The notes below the pieces were generated by a model that was not told the origin of the DNA, did not search any database, and saw only the letters and a program-made list of their open reading frames with translations. This document shows, piece after piece, positions 55,497 through 59,604 of a DNA stretch of 59,604 nt; within the stretch, counting starts at the first letter, position 1; each line of letters starts with the position of its first letter. The translations under genes and the position numbers were made by a program. The stretch is from Opitutaceae bacterium. Lineage in GTDB: Bacteria; Verrucomicrobiota; Verrucomicrobiia; Opitutales; Opitutaceae. The DNA is taken from the NCBI GenBank assembly GCA_028284385.1, contig JANQRT010000051.1:1-59604 (forward strand), read 5' to 3'.

Positions 55497-56522
55497 TTAC
55501 AGTTTTTTTCCGCACACTTCCGAAGCCCAGCGTTTCCCTTTATGGATATCATGCTTCCAATTAGAAATCGTAAGGAACTGGTTGCTCCAATCCACGTATT
55601 GACGACAGCATACTGCTCGCATCCAAAGCCTACGCATCAGATAGAAAGCGGGAATCAAATTCTTTTCCTGTTCTGAAATCGATTGAATGGACTCATAGCC
55701 TTTCAGAAAGAAGTAGGACACTTTCTGATACAGTGGCTTGAAATCCGAGATATTTCTATGCACGCATAAATGTCCTAGGTAACTGGCTATTTCGAATACA
55801 TGCCAACCATAGCCTATACGATCGAAATCGAAAACCGTAGCCCTTCCGTCGGCTCCCAACATGAAGTTGCAGTTGATGAAGTCACCGTGAACGGGACCCC
55901 AAGAGAAGTCCTTCAAATCGAATTCTCCCAGAACTCCGTTCAGTTTTAGGGCCAGATTCTGATAGAAAATCCCGAATTCCTTGATGTTCGAACGAAATTG
56001 GAGGAACTCGGTTACAGTTTGAAGGCTTTCTTTGATGCAGTACTCGGTATCGTAGTACGGAAATTCCTTTGCTAGAGGAAAACGTTGACCCGCTTTGTGG
56101 ATTAGGGCTAACGTTCGTCCTGCTTCTTCCAATAGCTCAGGTTGAGGTGTCGGATTAGGATCCCCGCTAGCCTCCTCGAATAGGATAGCGTTCCGTACTC
56201 CTTCGGGAGCCTCTACCTGCCAAACGAAGTTTCCTTCCTGGTCCGGAATGGGCTGGGCAAGCTTGACTCCATTTTGCTGCCAGAGGTTAAGGAAATCAGC
56301 CTCTTTGCTTATGCTTTCAAAGCTGCGAGCATTGATTCGGTGAAGTCGTAGGAAGTATGCCTTTTCGCTCGTCTGAATCTTGTAGATATCATTGGTGCCC
56401 CTGAGAAAAAAACTGCAGATTAGGTTTGGGGAGAGACCGTACTGTTTCGAGATAGCCTTCCCTAGGAGTTCGGGACATAAGGTTGAGTGGACAGCTCCGA
56501 TTTGCGCGACTTGAGCCTTCAT
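55497..56522 (-). CDS. APH/choline-kinase family phosphotransferase
   Basis: The 341-residue protein is a kinase-fold phosphotransferase, like homoserine kinase type II and SrkA. The catalytic loop is V-H212-G-D214-FINCN, and the metal motif is F-D232-F-D234 in VFDFDRIGYG. The N-terminus has the nucleotide-binding GTNDIYKIQTSEKAYFLRLHR segment. Substrate unknown; a resistance role is not suggested. It is minus strand, just beyond the giant protein's 3' end, and converges with the flavoprotein gene. Confidence 0.87.
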   Translation of the reverse strand: MKAQVAQIGAVHSTLCPELLGKAISKQYGLSPNLICSFFLRGTNDIYKIQTSEKAYFLRLHRINARSFESISKEADFLNLWQQNGVKLAQPIPDQEGNFVWQVEAPEGVRNAILFEEASGDPNPTPQPELLEEAGRTLALIHKAGQRFPLAKEFPYYDTEYCIKESLQTVTEFLQFRSNIKEFGIFYQNLALKLNGVLGEFDLKDFSWGPVHGDFINCNFMLGADGRATVFDFDRIGYGWHVFEIASYLGHLCVHRNISDFKPLYQKVSYFFLKGYESIQSISEQEKNLIPAFYLMRRLWMRAVCCRQYVDWSNQFLTISNWKHDIHKGKRWASEVCGKKL

Positions 56523-56543
56523 AGGTTTGAGATAATGGCTTAT

Positions 56544-59500
56544 CTAGAATGTATCCACGTTCGTGATATCCGTATTTACATACAAATGGGCCCCAGAGCT
56601 CGCGTCGTAGTAGTGCTCGTACTCAGTTCCATCAATCGTCTCAGTACCCTGACTGGAAAAGTCGTTTGAGATATCCACTTCGTCGTTTGATCCGCCATCT
56701 ATGAAGAGTTTGTTATCGTCGTCCGTCATGTCTAGAACGTCATTGACCCCAATCTTAAGCGAATTGCTGCCCGAGCCATCAATATCAAGAGTCTCCATGT
56801 TCTTGACAGCGTTGTTGTCGAGATTGGTAAAATCGATATTCAGATTCGATCCTTCAAAAACGAGAGTGTCCTCGCCCTCGGCTCCGTCGAACGTTCCGAA
56901 GCTTGATCCTGAACCCGATCCCGACCCGCTGCCCGATCCACTACCTGCTGAACCAGTGCCGTAATCGATTGTAATCGTATCGTCTCCAGATCCTGCATTG
57001 ACCGTGTCGTAGCCGTCTTTGGCGTCTATGTTGTCGTCTCCTGCCCCAGAATTGATGGTATCATTTCCACCATTACCATCGATGGTATCATTTCCAGATC
57101 CTGTTGTAATCGTTTCTGAATTACTGGTTCCGGTTATATTTTCCGCTATAGCGTTCACGTCTATATCAAACGTACCGGAAACCGTTGCGGTCCCGTCTGA
57201 AGCGGTGACCTTGACAGAGATGGTTCCTGCGTCTTCGTCGTCTGGGGTGCCTGATAGCTGGCCTGTGTTGGAGTCGATAGATACCCAGCTTGGAAGCGGG
57301 TCTCCGTTGTCTAAGGTTGCTGAATACGTTAGCGTGTCTCCGTCCTCGTCGGAGAAGTAGCTCGACACGTCGTAGGAGAAGGAGCTGTCTTCGGTGGCGG
57401 TCTGGTCGGCCAGACCTAAGGTTTGCCCGCCAACGGAAATGTTATCTATAAAGTAGCTTTCACTGGATCCCGTAGTTATGCCTCTAAATTCGATGACTAG
57501 ACTGTCTCCCTGTGGAAGATTTTCCAGACTTATGGTATGAAAGCTTCCGTTGCCCTGCGAGAGGCTGTCAATCTGCTGGTGTATCTGATGACTGGTCCCA
57601 TCGACAATCGCGAATACGGTGAATGAATCCTGGTGAGTTCCGCTGGACTCCATGTCTCCTTGCGACTTCAAGTCGAAGGTGAGATCCAGATTGGAGGCGT
57701 TGCTGATATCGATTGTCTCCGTTCTGAAAGCTATGTGATCCCCACTTGATGCGTTTTCGGTGGAGTGAGAGAGTTCGTAGCTTCCGTTTTCAACGCCGTG
57801 AAGCGGAGTGACGGTTGCTGTTGAGTCGTCGGTGGTCCAGGCTCCGTTGTTGCCCGAGGTAGCTCCTGAGGATTCATCAGAGAAGTTTTCAGACCACATG
57901 GTTTGGCTAGAGCCCATCAACACCGTTGGTCCATCATTGGTATTGGAAACGGTGATATCGAAAGTGTCGTCGACGGTAGCGGTCCCGTCGGAAGCCGTGA
58001 CTTTGACGGAGATGGTTCCTACATCGCCATTTTCTGGTGTGCCGGAAAGTTCACCTGTATTCGTGTCTATAGACAGCCATGAGGGGAGCGGATCTCCGTT
58101 GTCGAGAGTGGCAGAGAAAGTTAGGGTGTCGCCTACGTCGGCGTCTGCGAAGTTTCCTGAGACGTCGAGACTGAAGGCTGCGTCCTCGTTTGTAGTTTGG
58201 TCTACAATACTGGTAGAAACGGTGGGTCCGTCGTTTGTATTTTGGACGGTGATACTAAGGATATCGCTGGCCGTTGACGAACCGTCTGAAGCCGTAACCT
58301 TTACGCAGAAATCGCCTACGTCTCCATTTTCCGGAGTTCCCGAAAATTGGCCTGTATTCGTATCGAAAGAAAGCCAAGTTGGAAGCGATCCATCTCCGAT
58401 TAAATCTCCTGACTCATTCGTAAGCTGAGCAGTAAAGGTGAGGCTGTCTCCATCCGCGTCCGAAAAATTCGATGAAATATCCAGACTGAAAGCCGAGTCT
58501 TCGTCCACAGATTGATCGGCAATTGCCGAATCAAGGACTGTTGGGTTTCCCGGCTGTACCAGAACTTCGGTTGCGTTAAAATTTCCATCGGCGAACGAGA
58601 ACGTCTCGAATAGAGAAACGGTATCCGTCCCGTCACGACCTCCGACGGTATCTTCAATCGTGTAAGTACCGTCTCCGTTGTCAGTTACAATGTAGTCCTC
58701 CCTATTTCCTGAGAAGTTGATGGTATCGCTGCCGGTGCCTCCTGAAATGGTGTCGTCTCCGCTAGAGCCAGTGACATTGTCGTGACCGGCCCCTGCATCA
58801 ATAGAGCCAATACCATCCAAGTTGGTGGCGGAGAAATCGAGAGTCTGGTTGGAGCTGTCACCTTTGACGGTGACGCCCGAGTTTCCGTCAGCGGAAATGT
58901 TCTCGACGGAGTTTGAAGCGTCGAAGTTTCCGTCGATGCTGATGGCGACGTCGTCCCCAGTGGCTTTGATGGTGTCGGTTCCACTTCCGCCGAAGAAGTC
59001 GTCCGCGCCGTCTCCATCGCCGTATAGAAAGGTATCGTCCCCATCCCCTCCATAGAGATCATCGCTGCCAGTGCCACCAGAGATGGTGTCATCGCCGCTA
59101 GTGCCAATTATAGTGTCGTGCCCAGATCCACCAGAGATGGATTCGATGCCGTCGAGGGTGGTGGCTGAAAAGTCGAGGGTCTGGTTAGAGCTGTCGCCTA
59201 CAACATTGACTCCGGAGTGCCCGTCAGCAGAGATCGTCTCAATCGAGTTTGAAGCGTCGAAATTGCTATCAATCTTTATGTTTACGTTGTTTTCAGTGGC
59301 TTTGACGGTGTCGTCTCCACTCCCTCCGAAATAGTCGTCTGCTCCTTCTCCATCACCGTACAGGAAGGTGTCGTCGCCATCTCCTCCGTATAGGTCGTCG
59401 TCACCGGTTCCTCCGACGATGGTGTCGTCTCCACTGGATCCGGTAATCGTGTCATGGCCTGCGCCGCCGGAGATTGAGTCGATGCCATCAAGGGTGGTTG

Positions 59501-59604
59501 CAGAGAAGTCGAGGGTCTGGTTGGAGCTGTCGCCGGTGACGGTGACGCCCGATTTTCCGTTGGCCGAGATGGTCTCGACGGAGTTTGAGGCGTCGAAGTT
59601 TCCG
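56544..59604 (-). CDS. Giant RTX/Ig-like surface protein, C-terminal 1019 residues
   Basis: The frame is open to the window edge, so the start is outside. From N to C it shows: RTX-like 112-residue tandem units with GGSGHDT/GGTGSDD nonapeptide-like calcium sites; three He_PIG-like Ig domains with the FSLDVSGNFADAD and SWLSIDTNTGELSGTPENGD patterns; a lectin-like insert (about 58% along: WSENFSDESSGATSGNNGAWT); more RTX sites; a (Gly-Ser)n linker; and a C-terminal segment ending ITNVDTF, with the acidic-hydrophobic end usual for type I secretion. No secretion genes are in the window. It likely is an adhesin or a matrix protein; binding target unknown. Confidence 0.88.
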   Translation of the reverse strand, partial: GNFDASNSVETISANGKSGVTVTGDSSNQTLDFSATTLDGIDSISGGAGHDTITGSSGDDTIVGGTGDDDLYGGDGDDTFLYGDGEGADDYFGGSGDDTVKATENNVNIKIDSNFDASNSIETISADGHSGVNVVGDSSNQTLDFSATTLDGIESISGGSGHDTIIGTSGDDTISGGTGSDDLYGGDGDDTFLYGDGDGADDFFGGSGTDTIKATGDDVAISIDGNFDASNSVENISADGNSGVTVKGDSSNQTLDFSATNLDGIGSIDAGAGHDNVTGSSGDDTISGGTGSDTINFSGNREDYIVTDNGDGTYTIEDTVGGRDGTDTVSLFETFSFADGNFNATEVLVQPGNPTVLDSAIADQSVDEDSAFSLDISSNFSDADGDSLTFTAQLTNESGDLIGDGSLPTWLSFDTNTGQFSGTPENGDVGDFCVKVTASDGSSTASDILSITVQNTNDGPTVSTSIVDQTTNEDAAFSLDVSGNFADADVGDTLTFSATLDNGDPLPSWLSIDTNTGELSGTPENGDVGTISVKVTASDGTATVDDTFDITVSNTNDGPTVLMGSSQTMWSENFSDESSGATSGNNGAWTTDDSTATVTPLHGVENGSYELSHSTENASSGDHIAFRTETIDISNASNLDLTFDLKSQGDMESSGTHQDSFTVFAIVDGTSHQIHQQIDSLSQGNGSFHTISLENLPQGDSLVIEFRGITTGSSESYFIDNISVGGQTLGLADQTATEDSSFSYDVSSYFSDEDGDTLTYSATLDNGDPLPSWVSIDSNTGQLSGTPDDEDAGTISVKVTASDGTATVSGTFDIDVNAIAENITGTSNSETITTGSGNDTIDGNGGNDTINSGAGDDNIDAKDGYDTVNAGSGDDTITIDYGTGSAGSGSGSGSGSGSGSSFGTFDGAEGEDTLVFEGSNLNIDFTNLDNNAVKNMETLDIDGSGSNSLKIGVNDVLDMTDDDNKLFIDGGSNDEVDISNDFSSQGTETIDGTEYEHYYDASSGAHLYVNTDITNVDTF
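58715..59604 (-). repeat. 336-bp (112-residue) tandem repeats
   Basis: The anchor GAGCTGTC recurs at 58852, 59188 and 59524, exactly 336 bp apart, so the units stay in frame. One unit is truncated at about 58715 and the array continues past the window edge, so at least two full units and one part are visible. The units are close but not identical in DNA, so they are not a recent perfect array. Confidence 0.9.

Noticed and set aside
58715..59604. CRISPR-like array
   Set aside because: The 336-bp units are coding, in frame and lack spacers.

Overview
The window looks like chromosomal DNA of a free-living, probably marine, Gram-negative bacterium, most likely of the phylum Verrucomicrobiota (class Opitutia). 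This is an inference from the mix of genes: a sulfatase, a ThuA-domain lipoprotein, a DUF4340/Gld-type ABC system, a rhomboid with a C-terminal extension, and very long calcium-binding repeat proteins. No rRNA gene is present to fix the taxonomy. Base composition is moderate and even. Ribosome binding sites are mixed: some genes have strong GGAGG-type sites (8244-9224, 13372-15249, 38034-38834, osmC), while much of the translation operon shows none. I found no tRNA, rRNA, insertion sequence, prophage or CRISPR array.

Layout. (1) 1-7737, plus strand: the classical nusA-infB-rbfA-nrnA-truB-ribF-tlyA-nadK information-processing operon, with nusA cut by the window edge. (2) 7761-10949, minus strand: three exported or membrane proteins of unknown role, one of them very rich in Gln/Gly/Met, next to a membrane-anchored TPR protein. 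(3) 11196-16710: an M48 lipoprotein protease, then a minus-strand Gld-type ABC system (ATPase, permease, GldG-like protein, DUF4340 protein). (4) 16872-26329: housekeeping genes: a HAD phosphatase, prfA-prmC, a Tsp-type S41 protease, a rhomboid protease, ychF, rpsP, trmD-rplS. (5) 26447-30177: a transketolase pair. The second gene is a complete transketolase. The first keeps only the thiamine-diphosphate (PP) domain, has lost key catalytic and cofactor residues, and ends in two membrane helices. (6) 30203-47288: mixed metabolism and transport: type II NADH dehydrogenase, MscS channel, Mini-III-like RNase, SLC13 carrier, MR-type enolase-superfamily enzyme, serine hydrolase, ThuA lipoprotein, tandem PRC-barrel protein, a MarR/HAD/GNAT cluster, a divergent TetR/OsmC pair, D-lactate dehydrogenase, MATE exporter and sulfatase. 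(7) 47845-55484, plus strand: nitrate assimilation: a DmsB-DmsC fusion, a NasA-type nitrate reductase, a NirA-type siroheme nitrite reductase and a CysJ-type flavoprotein. (8) 55497-59604, minus strand: an APH-type kinase and the C-terminal 1019 residues of a giant RTX/Ig-like surface protein with 112-residue tandem repeats; its start lies beyond the window.

How the genes work together. The nitrate block suggests an unusual electron route: quinol to the membrane DmsBC fusion to cytoplasmic NasA for nitrate, then NADPH to the CysJ-like flavoprotein to NirA for nitrite. NirA and the flavoprotein carry the same short N-terminal motif. The transketolase pair is the most striking novelty: the degenerate copy has stayed open for 433 codons, shares a 40-bp upstream element with the real gene, and shows a patch of near-identical DNA that suggests gene conversion. 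It may be a membrane-bound pseudoenzyme that interacts with the active transketolase. This functional idea is inference; the sequence changes are directly visible.
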